Positions 33,681 to 42,802 are shown, counted from the first letter of the stretch. The stretch is DNA of 64,000 nt from Scatonaster sp045598705 (GCA_045598705.1 JAZLMM010000007.1:45097-109096), one strand, 5' to 3'. The notes: generated by a model not told the origin, from the letters alone. A program made the numbers and translations.

Positions 33681-34772
33681 TCAGGACACATTTCCTGCCT
33701 TGCCAGGCTCTGCGGACGTATCAGGTGTGGTGCGAATCCAATAATTCTCGTTATAAATGTTATCCAGTTCGCTGAAATAAGTCTGCTCGTATACACCACC
33801 GTCGGCTAGAATTGTACGGCGTGATGGTTCATTGTCGGTGTGACAAACGACGAGTACCTTAGAGTGACCGAGTAGCTTCGAATAGGGGAGTGCCATGGCA
33901 AGAATCCGCTTTCCGTAACCACGACGTCGCTCGGAAGGACGTACGGAGTAAGAGATATGCCCACCATGCTTGGACATATAGTCGTTCAACTCATGTTTGA
34001 CTTCAATCATGCCAACAGGAATACCATCGGACATACGAAAGGCGACGAACGCAGTCGTCGGCATATAATAAGACGGTGCCGTCTTACGAGAACGGAGCGA
34101 TTCAACAAATGGGAACCACTCTGCGATATCATCGAAAGAATGTAGCAGGGCAGAGCCAATAATGTTCTCCTCACCCCATGAGATATACTCATCACGGAAA
34201 TCTTCCATCTCATCCGCAAAGTCAACGGAGGGCGCTGTGAGGATAATGGCGTCGTCCGGAATATAGGCAATACAGGTCATCGGATCGGAGAAATCAAATT
34301 CATAGACTTCGTACGGGGCACCGGGCATGTGACCCACGACATAAATGGTGTTCCGTTCCGGTTGATATTCGCAGGCGCACCAAATAAAGTCTGATTGTGT
34401 CTCGAAAGCTTCATCAGAGTAATAACGGTGCTCGTTCAAAGTATTCAGATTAAAGACAGAAAAACCGAAACGGTCTCGACGAAAAATATAGTAAAGGTTT
34501 CCGTCTCGATGCTGAATCATCTCGCTTAAGGGATGGTCACAGTCTAAACAGTCATAGTTCAGGATGAGCTTGTGGTCAGGAGAAAACAAGGAGAAATGTG
34601 CGGCAAGTCGTTCTTCACCGTCTAGTTCCCCCTCGAAAAACTCACAAAGGAGAGAATAGCCATTAGCAAAATAACCCTCCTCCTTGGAACGACAGTTCTC
34701 AGCACGGAAGAGGATCTCTGATTGCTTTCTATATTGCTCCGCATATTCATATGAAAATGCGATATTTCTCAT
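33681..34772 (-). CDS. GNAT acetyltransferase fused to an unknown N-terminal domain
   Basis: 363 residues. The C-terminal ~150 residues are a GNAT N-acetyltransferase: AFRMSDGIPVGMIEVKHEL, then HGGHISYSVRPSERRRGYGKRILAMAL (acetyl-CoA pyrophosphate loop R-R-x-x-G-Y-G/K), and ILADGGVYEQ. The first ~200 residues are beta-rich and not recognised (LYYIFRRDRFGFSVFNLNT, TIYVVGHMPGAPYEVYEFD), with the look of blades of a small propeller or a ligand sensor. The natural substrate is unknown. The ATG is preceded by AAAGGTATCA. It diverges from the zinc-ribbon pair, and its stop is four bases from that of the AEC transporter on the other strand. Confidence 0.75.
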   Translation of the reverse strand: MRNIAFSYEYAEQYRKQSEILFRAENCRSKEEGYFANGYSLLCEFFEGELDGEERLAAHFSLFSPDHKLILNYDCLDCDHPLSEMIQHRDGNLYYIFRRDRFGFSVFNLNTLNEHRYYSDEAFETQSDFIWCACEYQPERNTIYVVGHMPGAPYEVYEFDFSDPMTCIAYIPDDAIILTAPSVDFADEMEDFRDEYISWGEENIIGSALLHSFDDIAEWFPFVESLRSRKTAPSYYMPTTAFVAFRMSDGIPVGMIEVKHELNDYMSKHGGHISYSVRPSERRRGYGKRILAMALPYSKLLGHSKVLVVCHTDNEPSRRTILADGGVYEQTYFSELDNIYNENYWIRTTPDTSAEPGKAGNVS

Positions 34773-34799
34773 ATTGATACCTTTGATGCCCTAATGAAA

Positions 34800-34827
34800 C
34801 TACACTTCTAGAACAGAACAAGTGTAG
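34800..34827. promoter_or_regulatory. Inverted repeat in the GNAT / zinc-ribbon divergent region
   Basis: CTACACTT (34800-34807) and AAGTGTAG (34820-34827), a perfect 8-bp dyad separated by 12 bases, just upstream of the promoter at 34843. It could be an operator shared by the two divergent genes, or a hairpin. Confidence 0.4.
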
Positions 34828-34842
34828 CATAATAAGAGATAA

Positions 34843-34871
34843 TTGACAATCTGGAGAAGCGATTTTATATT
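34843..34871 (+). promoter_or_regulatory. Promoter of the soluble zinc-ribbon operon
   Basis: A perfect TTGACA at 34843-34848, a 17-base spacer, and TATATT at 34866-34871. It is the strongest -35 in the window. The ATG of the 1294-residue gene is 27 bases after the -10. Confidence 0.8.
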
Positions 34872-34898
34872 ATATAGTGAAATAGGAGGGCTATACTC

Positions 34899-37800
34899 AT
34901 GGAAATAGCATTTCACTGCCCCAATTGCTCGGCAGATTTGATATATGATGAATCTAAGAAATATACGTGTTGCTTCTGTCACACGGTGCTGACTCCCAAA
35001 GATGAGGTACATGAACTAGAGGGCGGCTACTATGTTGGTGATGCCTGGAATACGAACCTGTACCACGGTTATCGTTGTGAGAACTGTAATACTGAATTTA
35101 TCGCCAAAACATCAAACGATGTTGGTTGCCCAATGTGCGCAGGCACTGCGGTCAAGGATCTCGGCGAGGAAGTCGGTGCAATGCCGAGAAGAGCAATTCC
35201 ATTCACTCAAACCAGAGCACAGGCTGAAGAGGTTTTCCTGGATTATATCCGCAACAATTCTGTTGTGGGCAAGATTATGGCAACGGAAGAGAATGCTTCC
35301 TTACTTCGTAAAGTGTTCGTGCCAATCTGGGTGTTCAATTACGAAGTGATTGCGAATGTTCGTCTCAATGCGAACATCCGAAACAAGGCCAATGAATCCA
35401 CGACGATCATGGGCTTCAATGTTCCGGGGCAGATTATGGAACGACTGTCTCCCATTCGTTCTTCTATCTCTCGTTTCCAGCAGAACCGTAAGGGTGGCAA
35501 GGAAATGACGGATATGCCGACGGAATACACGACAGGTGGTATTCTTTCCTGGCAGGGGATTCCTTTCGATGCTTCCGGCATTCTTCCGGCTACTGTCATG
35601 ACGGCCTTGCAGCCCTACGATCATGCGAAACTGACCAAGCTCAACGAACGTGTTTTGGGTGACACACCGATCCTCGCACTGACGAAGGATCCAATAGCGG
35701 CCATGGAAGAATTTATGGAGCGCATCAAGAAATGGACTCGACAGATGATCATGGATGCACATGCTGTCTCCTATGAGATCGTCCATTTCTCCGATAAGAC
35801 GGATTACCCGCTAGGTATCGGTGAACTGGTGCTTTTCCCGATTTGGTATATGAAGTCTGAATATGACGGAAGAGAGTTCTTCTTTGCGATGAATGGTCAG
35901 AACGGTGAGGTCGAAGCGAAGATTCCTATGGCCAAGATGTCGAAGAAGTCGAATACGATTTCTTATCAACAATACTGGGATAAGGAACGTTGTACGGCGC
36001 TTCAGGATACGCATTTCGAATTCAATATCCATGATCCCAATATCGAGATATTAGATTATTCTTTCTTCGAGAAACCGAAGAATTCTCGTGTTACAGCAGA
36101 TGGCCGTGATCTTGCACCAATGGGCACAGACACAAGCCTTAACGATATTATGCCATCTGAGACGATAGAGAAGAAGGCGGGGCAGCCTGTCACGGCAGGT
36201 CTTGAGGTAGAGAATCTCAGAACAGATAAGAAATTGACCAAAGAAGAAGAGGCCAAGCGTGCTCGTGAAGTGACTGCACGTCTGCGTGTCGCTGCGAAAG
36301 AATCTCCGAGGGGAGATATGTCTGCGGCTGCAGAAGCACCAAGCTGGGCGAAGGCTGTGACACCGCCTCCGGCGATGACGAATTCAACGAGACCAGCAAC
36401 CAGAACGGCAAAGTCAGTAGCTGAACGCCCTGTTAGCAAGATTGCTGCGGCGAATAAGCCAATCTGGGAACGAACCGAAGAAGAGGCGGAGGCACTCAAC
36501 AGTATGCCTATGACCTTGGCAGATCGAATTGCAAAGACGAATGGGGACGAGGAACCCGCTATTGCAAAAACATTTGACGAGGAAAATCCGCAGACAGAAC
36601 AGCCAAGAAGAGGAATTGTAGCGGAAGCGGCTACCTTGAAAGATGACAACGATCAGAAAGAAGAACAAGCATTGCAGAACAGTCTAGGTGCTATTTCTGA
36701 TGACATCTATGAAGTGCCGATGACATCAAATGATCTCGATGAGAGTGCATATCAGGAGATCCCGATGCCGAAGTCCGAAGAACTAGAATCCGAGACAGAT
36801 GACACGGCTTTCGTTGAGAAGGAAGAAGTGCTGGAAGAGAAGACCGAGGACGGAAATGAAGAAGAACTGATCTCGAATATCACTTTCTCGTTCCCCAAGA
36901 AGAAATCCATATATAGTGGCGAGCCTACTATGTCTGGTACGTCTATTCCAAGACCGGCAGAGGTCGAACCGCAGAAGGCTCAGGGCATGGCCATCATGAA
37001 TTCTGAGTACGAGTCGGGTATCCTTCCGGGAAGCTCGTTGATCCGCGAAGAGGCTGACGATGAGGTTCGTGAGATTACCCCAAGAGTGAATGCGACAGAG
37101 AACTATATCGGCTCCGACAAGAATGACCGTCCTTTGGCATCCCGTCCACTTGCTCCGCTAGCCAGACAGCGTGGCGACGTCTATGTTGAAGAGGTAGAAG
37201 TAAATCCAGAGATGGATGAGAATAATCGCCCGTTAGCCAAGAGACCACCGGCCCCGTTGGCAAGAGTAACGGATGTCGAGCCAAGTCTTGAGTATTTGGC
37301 GGAGAATCCATTGGATGATGATATTCATCAGATGCCTTCTATCGAGAAAACAAGAACAAAGTGGGGAGAGATGCCACAAGCATCTGCGACACCGGCGTGG
37401 GCGAAGCCTCAGCATAATCAGACATCGCGCGAAGCGTCGGAAGAGCCACGTGAAGATAGAATGTCTGCCAGAATGTCCTCACCACGTGAACGTGTAAGAA
37501 GACCTTCTCGTGAAGAACTGATGGCACAGGATCGTGAGCGTACAGAACGTGCTGCTTCACGTTTGGGCGTAGATTTGCCAGAAAGACAAGTTGCAACACG
37601 CCCAGGCGCCGTGCGTCCAGGCATGAGTCGACCGGGTTCTACGCTTGCCAAAGATGAACAAGAACGCGCATCCCGTCCAGCATATATGGCTGCAGTAGAG
37701 CAACCTAAGGCCATCGAGGAAGAACCCGAAGAGGAAGAAGTTCGTCCAATCTCTTCTGCTTTCCGCCCCGCAAATCGTCCAACAGAAACGATTTCCGAGC

Positions 37801-38783
37801 GTCCTGCTAATCGTGCACAGGCAACTCGCCCGGCTGCGCGAGCAACCAGAGAAACACCGGTAAAGAATGTTCCAATTTGGGAGCGAGTCCCAGAGAACGA
37901 TGGCTCTAGACCTGAGTGGGCTGCCGCGACTGCATATGAGGATGAACGTCCGCGAGGTTCTCTGTCGAAGCCGGCAGGTCAGGTCATCGATGTCGAGAAG
38001 CCAAGAACCAGACCTTCTGTCTGGAGACCGGATGCAGATTCTTCTTTTACTGAGATTCTGCCTGGAAGCCGCGAAACTGAACAAGCTGGAGAAGTTCGTG
38101 AGATTCCGCTTCGTAGCGAGGACGATGGCGTAAGAGAGGTTCCGATGCGCCGTTCTTTTGCGGAACGCAAGATGGCTGAGGAACGTGAAGTTTCCGAGGA
38201 AATTGTTGAAGAAACTGTTCCACAAGTAAAGAAGACGGCTCGCCCGGCTTCCGGAATTGAAGTGGAGATGCCGAGTAGACCGGTAAGACAGCCACAGGTC
38301 ATTCCTGTAGAAGATGAACCGGAAGAAGTCAGTGCTGCACAAGTTGAGCGTCCGATTGTTCCAGAGACACCGGTGAATGAACGTCCACGTACGTTTGCCC
38401 AGCGTCGTCAAATGGAAGAAGAAGAGAGAAAACGTCAGATTCAGAGTTCCTTCGGCACAACAAATACCCGTCCGGGCGCACGTCCTGGTTCAGCACTCTT
38501 TAAGGAAGCAGAACCAGAAAAAGAGAAAGAAACAATCTACAAGACTTTCGAATCGACACAGTTTGAGAACAAGCCTTCTGTGGTGGCTTCATTGGATCAG
38601 CTTCCTCAACCATTGGATGATGATCGTATCCACCACTTGGCAAAAGATGACAGTATCCCTGCACTTGCACGAGGGATCGATCATGTTCGTGACGAAGTAA
38701 AAGCAAGTGAACAGAATGCGCAGAAGGCTATTCGTGATCTCCCGGATTATGACCCGGACGGACCGAGTCCTTTTCAGAGATAA
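34899..38783 (+). CDS. YdjG-like zinc-ribbon protein with a very long disordered tail
   Basis: 1294 residues. Two zinc ribbons at the N-terminus use C7/C10/C24/C27 and C60/C63/C77/C80. A folded domain follows to ~390: IPFTQTRAQAEEVF, FVPIWVFNYEVIA, YEIVHFSDKTDYPLGIGE, and LVLFPIWYMKSEYDG with FFAMNGQNGEVEAKIP. The rest (~400-1290) is Glu/Arg/Pro/Ala-rich and presumably disordered. It holds short repeated motifs: PIWER (twice), RPLA..RPxAPLAR (twice), AWAK/SWAK, and FAERKM / FAQRRQM. There is no transmembrane helix. The protein ends in YDPDGPSPFQR, which is shared with the next gene. Related zinc-ribbon proteins are annotated as TFIIB-type or YdjG-like; function unknown. The promoter is at 34843; the next gene is 12 bases on. 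Confidence 0.8.
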   Translation: MEIAFHCPNCSADLIYDESKKYTCCFCHTVLTPKDEVHELEGGYYVGDAWNTNLYHGYRCENCNTEFIAKTSNDVGCPMCAGTAVKDLGEEVGAMPRRAIPFTQTRAQAEEVFLDYIRNNSVVGKIMATEENASLLRKVFVPIWVFNYEVIANVRLNANIRNKANESTTIMGFNVPGQIMERLSPIRSSISRFQQNRKGGKEMTDMPTEYTTGGILSWQGIPFDASGILPATVMTALQPYDHAKLTKLNERVLGDTPILALTKDPIAAMEEFMERIKKWTRQMIMDAHAVSYEIVHFSDKTDYPLGIGELVLFPIWYMKSEYDGREFFFAMNGQNGEVEAKIPMAKMSKKSNTISYQQYWDKERCTALQDTHFEFNIHDPNIEILDYSFFEKPKNSRVTADGRDLAPMGTDTSLNDIMPSETIEKKAGQPVTAGLEVENLRTDKKLTKEEEAKRAREVTARLRVAAKESPRGDMSAAAEAPSWAKAVTPPPAMTNSTRPATRTAKSVAERPVSKIAAANKPIWERTEEEAEALNSMPMTLADRIAKTNGDEEPAIAKTFDEENPQTEQPRRGIVAEAATLKDDNDQKEEQALQNSLGAISDDIYEVPMTSNDLDESAYQEIPMPKSEELESETDDTAFVEKEEVLEEKTEDGNEEELISNITFSFPKKKSIYSGEPTMSGTSIPRPAEVEPQKAQGMAIMNSEYESGILPGSSLIREEADDEVREITPRVNATENYIGSDKNDRPLASRPLAPLARQRGDVYVEEVEVNPEMDENNRPLAKRPPAPLARVTDVEPSLEYLAENPLDDDIHQMPSIEKTRTKWGEMPQASATPAWAKPQHNQTSREASEEPREDRMSARMSSPRERVRRPSREELMAQDRERTERAASRLGVDLPERQVATRPGAVRPGMSRPGSTLAKDEQERASRPAYMAAVEQPKAIEEEPEEEEVRPISSAFRPANRPTETISERPANRAQATRPAARATRETPVKNVPIWERVPENDGSRPEWAAATAYEDERPRGSLSKPAGQVIDVEKPRTRPSVWRPDADSSFTEILPGSRETEQAGEVREIPLRSEDDGVREVPMRRSFAERKMAEEREVSEEIVEETVPQVKKTARPASGIEVEMPSRPVRQPQVIPVEDEPEEVSAAQVERPIVPETPVNERPRTFAQRRQMEEEERKRQIQSSFGTTNTRPGARPGSALFKEAEPEKEKETIYKTFESTQFENKPSVVASLDQLPQPLDDDRIHHLAKDDSIPALARGIDHVRDEVKASEQNAQKAIRDLPDYDPDGPSPFQR

Positions 38784-38795
38784 AGATAATTAAGT

Positions 38796-40370
38796 ATGGA
38801 ACATACATTATTTTGTCCCAGTTGCAAAGCAGAAGTTATCCTCGATAAAGAGGAAATTTCTGCTTGCTGCTTTTGTGGCAAGGAGTTAGAAGAGTATTCG
38901 ATTCCTGAGAAACAGCAACCTGTCGGTAGTTTCTATGTGCGAGATGTGAACCGCTCGGTGAGAGAGACCGCGACTTGTCGGAACTGCCAACACACGATGA
39001 TTCTTCCACAAATGGGGCGTGTGCGTCCTAACGTATGCCTTTACTGTGGCATGTCGGCACTTACATTTTCTTCGCAGCAAGTGGTCTTGCCCAATGAAGA
39101 AATCATGATACCATTTTCCGTTTCTCGAGAAGAGGCGGTTGCTGCATATCAATCTGCGGTTCGTAATGACAGGAAGATTTTGGGAGGATTTACTTCCAAG
39201 TCCAATCTTGATTCCATTACCCCCGCATATATACCAGCGTTCTTATTCAATTACCATGTGTATGCTCATGCGATTATGAGTGTAGTTCCGTATGTTAAGA
39301 ATGTACGAGATAACACGATTGGCAGTCGAATTTTCAATGCGCTTGTGATGGAAGAGATAAGCTTAAATTTGGAGCACTCTTCCAGTGTAGCCCAGCCGTA
39401 TGCCAAGAATATCGGTGGGGAAATGGCATGGAAAGATATTCCTATTTCTGCATGTACTGCGATTAGTCGAGAAAGATTCTTCCAAATCTCTCCATTTCCC
39501 AGTAAGAAAGTCGGGGAGTCGATGACTGCTTCTGAGAAACAACTGAGCGAGCAAGCAGTGGTCTGTGCACTGGAGCGTTCACCAGAAGAAATTGCGAAAA
39601 CATTCCAGAATCTTATTCAAGATTTTGTGAAAGAGTGCTTGATAACGAACAATCTCGAGCATTTTAAGATTACTTCTTTTGTCGATCAGACAGACTATCC
39701 GTTGAGCGTTGGCCAATTGGTCTATGTTCCGGTATGGTGTCTAAAGATTCGAAAGAAGAACCAGTATTTCACTTGGTATATGAATGCGACTTCTGCGCAA
39801 TCATCACAAGCAGGTGTAGAGGAAACCGATGAGCCCTCATCTTCACAGACTGCTTTCGAGGAAATGAGTAAGAAACGCATTAAGAAATATACTGAAGCGG
39901 ATTTCCAGAAGAGCAATCGGCCATTCAACTATCGCACCTATATGGTAGATGAGTTGGCTTCAGCCATTTCTGCCGAGATGCAACTGAATGAAAGTGCTGC
40001 GGATAAATCGCTGGTTCATCTTGAACGAACCACGCGTAGAAATCTCAAGGAAATTACGGTGCCGATCGTGGAGAAAGGCTACCAAGCTGAAGTGGAAGAA
40101 GAGGTCAAGAAAAGCCGACTGGCACCGCTCCCAAGTCAGCCTGTTGAGCTTCCTTCGACGCATTCGTATTTGTTCAGAATGAAAGAAGAATCCATGAAGC
40201 AGTCGTTAGGAAGAGGCCAGCGTCTTCCTACTACCACAATGGATCGTCGCGTGGGAAATGAAGAAGAGTTCGAGAATATGGATAACTCCCATGAGTATAT
40301 TGCCAAAGAAATTGGTTTGGCGGATATCCCAGAGTATGATCCGAATGGACCGAATCCTTTCAAGAAATAG
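38796..40370 (+). CDS. YdjG-like zinc-ribbon protein, soluble paralog
   Basis: 524 residues, paralog of the upstream gene and in the same operon. First ribbon C7/C10/C24/C27 with identical spacing to its neighbour; second ribbon C61/C64/C81/C84. The same folded core follows: IPFSVSREEAVAAYQSAVRN, YIPAFLFNYHVYA, KITSFVDQTDYPLSVGQLVY and VPVWCLKIRKKNQYFTWYMN. The tail is only ~150 residues. The C-terminus YDPNGPNPFKK matches the YDPDGPSPFQR end of the partner. No membrane helix or enzyme motif is seen. The ribosome binding site is weak (AAAGATAATTAAGT), so translation may depend on the upstream gene. Function unknown; the two proteins probably work in one complex. Confidence 0.8.
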   Translation: MEHTLFCPSCKAEVILDKEEISACCFCGKELEEYSIPEKQQPVGSFYVRDVNRSVRETATCRNCQHTMILPQMGRVRPNVCLYCGMSALTFSSQQVVLPNEEIMIPFSVSREEAVAAYQSAVRNDRKILGGFTSKSNLDSITPAYIPAFLFNYHVYAHAIMSVVPYVKNVRDNTIGSRIFNALVMEEISLNLEHSSSVAQPYAKNIGGEMAWKDIPISACTAISRERFFQISPFPSKKVGESMTASEKQLSEQAVVCALERSPEEIAKTFQNLIQDFVKECLITNNLEHFKITSFVDQTDYPLSVGQLVYVPVWCLKIRKKNQYFTWYMNATSAQSSQAGVEETDEPSSSQTAFEEMSKKRIKKYTEADFQKSNRPFNYRTYMVDELASAISAEMQLNESAADKSLVHLERTTRRNLKEITVPIVEKGYQAEVEEEVKKSRLAPLPSQPVELPSTHSYLFRMKEESMKQSLGRGQRLPTTTMDRRVGNEEEFENMDNSHEYIAKEIGLADIPEYDPNGPNPFKK

Positions 40371-40379
40371 AAAGAAGAT

Positions 40380-40410
40380 GCGGGTGTATCCCGGCTAGGA
40401 AAACACCCGC
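40380..40410. terminator. Terminator hairpin of the soluble zinc-ribbon operon
   Basis: GCGGGTGT (40380-40387) pairs with ACACCCGC (40403-40410), followed by TGATTTTC. It lies between convergent genes. Confidence 0.65.
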
Positions 40411-40441
40411 TGATTTTCTCGGCCTGCAAGTGAAGTCTGCG

Positions 40442-41128
40442 TTATAGGATTCCTTCTGGGTCAGGATAGCCTGCTTCAGCCATGAAGTCTTGGAACTCTT
40501 CAAAGAAGTCTTCGCAGTCGCCTGTGTAATATACGTAATACATCAATTTGCCGCTAACTTTGAGATAAACCACATCACAACCATTGCCTTCTTCGCTGCG
40601 TTGCATGGCTATGAATTCATCATCTGCACTGTCGTCCACAGCCCATTCATGATCGGAAAAGGTTGAATCGAGTTGATCCATACGTTCTTCTGAGAATAAA
40701 AAGCTATTGGTATCCTCCACGTATCCTTCGAAGTATTCTTGAGCGAGGTCCTTGTCTTCCAACTCGAAGACAGCCGACATGATGCCGTGATTGCCCTGGA
40801 TCTTGTAGAAAAGTGTGAAATCATCCAGATCGCCGGCCTCTGCACATGGAAGGTTCAATTCGAAACCCTCGGCTTCACTGGAAGAAAAGTTACAATATAC
40901 ACCGTCTTCAAAGTCTTCCGTAGTTATATCGCCACTTAAGAGGGCTTTGCGCTGTTTGGTGCCGGCTTTCTCTGCACCACAGGCTTCTTTGGCGGCATTG
41001 GTAAGTTTCTTGGAAGCCTTATCAAATTTGCTTCCTCCAATGCTGAAAGAGAAGGAACATCCTGTAGCACCGACGATCATCGTAGCGACCATGCCCAGTG
41101 CGAGAAGTTTAGTCTTGATATTTTTCAT
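40442..41128 (-). CDS. Putative lipoprotein of unknown function
   Basis: 228 residues with a lipoprotein signal: KNIKTKLLALGMVATMIVGATGC, lipobox A-T-G-C with the modified Cys at residue 24. The mature protein is strongly acidic and contains CxxC-free single cysteines. It has no domain I recognise; sequences such as KAFELEDKDLAQEYFEGYV suggest a small alpha/beta fold. ATG follows GGAGGAAAACAAG on the minus strand. It is monocistronic, downstream of bglA on the same strand but separated by 204 bases with a hairpin. Confidence 0.7.
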   Translation of the reverse strand: MKNIKTKLLALGMVATMIVGATGCSFSFSIGGSKFDKASKKLTNAAKEACGAEKAGTKQRKALLSGDITTEDFEDGVYCNFSSSEAEGFELNLPCAEAGDLDDFTLFYKIQGNHGIMSAVFELEDKDLAQEYFEGYVEDTNSFLFSEERMDQLDSTFSDHEWAVDDSADDEFIAMQRSEEGNGCDVVYLKVSGKLMYYVYYTGDCEDFFEEFQDFMAEAGYPDPEGIL

Positions 41129-41268
41129 CTTGTTTTCCTCCAGATAAATGATGAGTTTTTCCTGTTGCCTATTTCGTCAACAATAAGTAGACGAACATGT
41201 AAAACAATCTGTTGCAAAGTACATATGCTGTGAGATAGACGCGGGTTTCTGTCGATTACGATAGAATA

Positions 41269-41306
41269 GAAGAACTGTCTTCGTATAGGCTACAAGACAG
41301 TTCTTC
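41269..41306. terminator. Hairpin downstream of bglA
   Basis: GAAGAACTGTCTT (41269-41281) and AAGACAGTTCTTC (41294-41306): a perfect 13-bp stem with a 12-base loop, 27 bases past the bglA stop. The T-run on the minus strand is weak (TTCTATTC). Confidence 0.7.
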
Positions 41307-41332
41307 TTCCTTTATAGTGAGTGAGGAACTCA

Positions 41333-42697
41333 TTATTCTTTCCAGATGATTTCGCCGTTCGAGGCAATGACATCGCGGTACCAATAACCGGAATCCTTGA
41401 TGGTGCGAACTTGTGTCTGATAGTTCACGTGAACAAGACCGAATCTCGCACTGTAACCAATGCCCCATTCGAAGTTGTCCATAAACGACCAGTAGATATA
41501 TCCAGCAAGTGGAATATTCTCTTCAGACGCCCGGTAAAATCCTCGCAGATATCGCGTGGTGTAGTCAATTCTCTGCGGATCGTGAACTTTGCCGTCCAGG
41601 AATACATAGTCGGTGTTGGCACAACCGTTCTCTGTAATGAGGACCGGAAGATGATATCTCTCGTAGAAGAATCTTGCAGACCAATAGAGCGCATCCGGCG
41701 TGATTGGCCAGTTGATGGCTGTAATCGGCTCGCCGACTAGACCGTTCTTGGCATCGGTTGCGGCGATATCTGTCTCGTCACGCGACGCATTATAGATGTT
41801 GCATCCATAGAAATCCAAGGGGGAACGGATGATTGACCATTCCTCTTCGGTGAAATCCGGTATGAGATCTCCGAAGAATTCCTTCGCACCAGCCGGGAAC
41901 TTACCGAGACAAATTGGATCGGCCCACCATGAATTCGAGAAGAGGTACCCATCCGGATTGAATGCGAAAGACTTCTTTCTTGCTTCCTCGATAGCCTCAG
42001 CGGATTCATTGTCCGGGATAAACGTTGGACCTGTGGGGGCAAAGCCGATCTTCGAAGGCTGCTTGGCATACTCACGGATCGTGCGTACAGCATGACCATG
42101 CGCTAGGAATACATGCTTCGACATGAGAATAACATCACGATCACATAACTTGAGAAATGGAGCGTGCACACCTGTGTAGCATCCAAGGCCGATAAAAATC
42201 TGTGGTTCATTGATGGTGATCCAGTACTTCACGCGATCAGAAAGTGCGTCAACGATGATCTTCGTATAACGTTCAAACCATGTTACGATATCTGGATTCA
42301 ACCAACCACCGCGATCATGGATCGCCTGAGGAAGATCCCAGTGGTACAAAGTAATCATCGGCTCGACACCGTTGGCCAGAAGCTCGTCTACCAAATCAGA
42401 ATAGAAAGCCAGTCCCTTCGGATTCACTTCTCCAAAACCATCAGGTATCACACGCGACCAACTGATTGAGAAACGGTAAGCTTTTACACCGAGTTCTCTC
42501 AGAAGTGCGACATCTTCCTTCACATGGTGATAATGATCACAGGCGATATCTCCTGTATCGTGATGCAAAACCGGTGACTGGCGGGAGTGGGTATACGTAT
42601 CCCAAATGGATGGCCCTTTGCCATCTTCATTCCATGCTCCTTCGACCTGATACGAAGCGCCGGCAACACCCCAGATAAAATCTTTGGAAAAAGCCAT
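41333..42697 (-). CDS. bglA: GH1 beta-glucosidase
   Basis: A 454-residue family-1 glycoside hydrolase acting on beta-glucosides (phospho or not). Motifs: FIWGVAGASYQVEGAWNEDGKGPSIWD at the N-terminus, WITINEPQ (acid/base Glu), VLITENGCAN (nucleophile Glu) and YIYWSFMDNFEW. The pattern of the last motif (no Ser/Lys/Tyr phosphate-binding signature that I can see) fits a non-phosphorylated substrate better, but this is weak. The ATG follows AGGAGGACAGCAAT. The upstream region holds nested inverted repeats over the -10, so it is likely under repressor control. The length is normal. Confidence 0.93.
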   Translation of the reverse strand: MAFSKDFIWGVAGASYQVEGAWNEDGKGPSIWDTYTHSRQSPVLHHDTGDIACDHYHHVKEDVALLRELGVKAYRFSISWSRVIPDGFGEVNPKGLAFYSDLVDELLANGVEPMITLYHWDLPQAIHDRGGWLNPDIVTWFERYTKIIVDALSDRVKYWITINEPQIFIGLGCYTGVHAPFLKLCDRDVILMSKHVFLAHGHAVRTIREYAKQPSKIGFAPTGPTFIPDNESAEAIEEARKKSFAFNPDGYLFSNSWWADPICLGKFPAGAKEFFGDLIPDFTEEEWSIIRSPLDFYGCNIYNASRDETDIAATDAKNGLVGEPITAINWPITPDALYWSARFFYERYHLPVLITENGCANTDYVFLDGKVHDPQRIDYTTRYLRGFYRASEENIPLAGYIYWSFMDNFEWGIGYSARFGLVHVNYQTQVRTIKDSGYWYRDVIASNGEIIWKE

Positions 42698-42751
42698 ATT
42701 GCTGTCCTCCTGTGGGATTGGAAAGTAAGGATTTATCCTTCAAATCACTAG

Positions 42752-42802
42752 TTTGAGTATAACAAAACGATATGAAAAAATATAACATTTTTCATACTCA
42801 AA
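42752..42802 (-). promoter_or_regulatory. bglA promoter with nested inverted repeats (candidate operator)
   Basis: On the minus strand an extended -10 (TGT-TATACT, -10 at 42761-42756) lies 59 bases upstream of the bglA ATG. It is overlapped by the outer arms TTTGAGTAT (42752-42760) and ATACTCAAA (42794-42802). Nested inside are TATGAAAAA (42771-42779) and TTTTTCATA (42788-42796). Both pairs are perfect 9-bp dyads. Confidence 0.6.

Noticed and set aside
37557..38411. 284-codon minus-strand frame in the disordered tail region
   Set aside because: Low-complexity plus-strand coding gives long antisense frames; the plus frame is continuous with zinc ribbons and the shared C-terminus.
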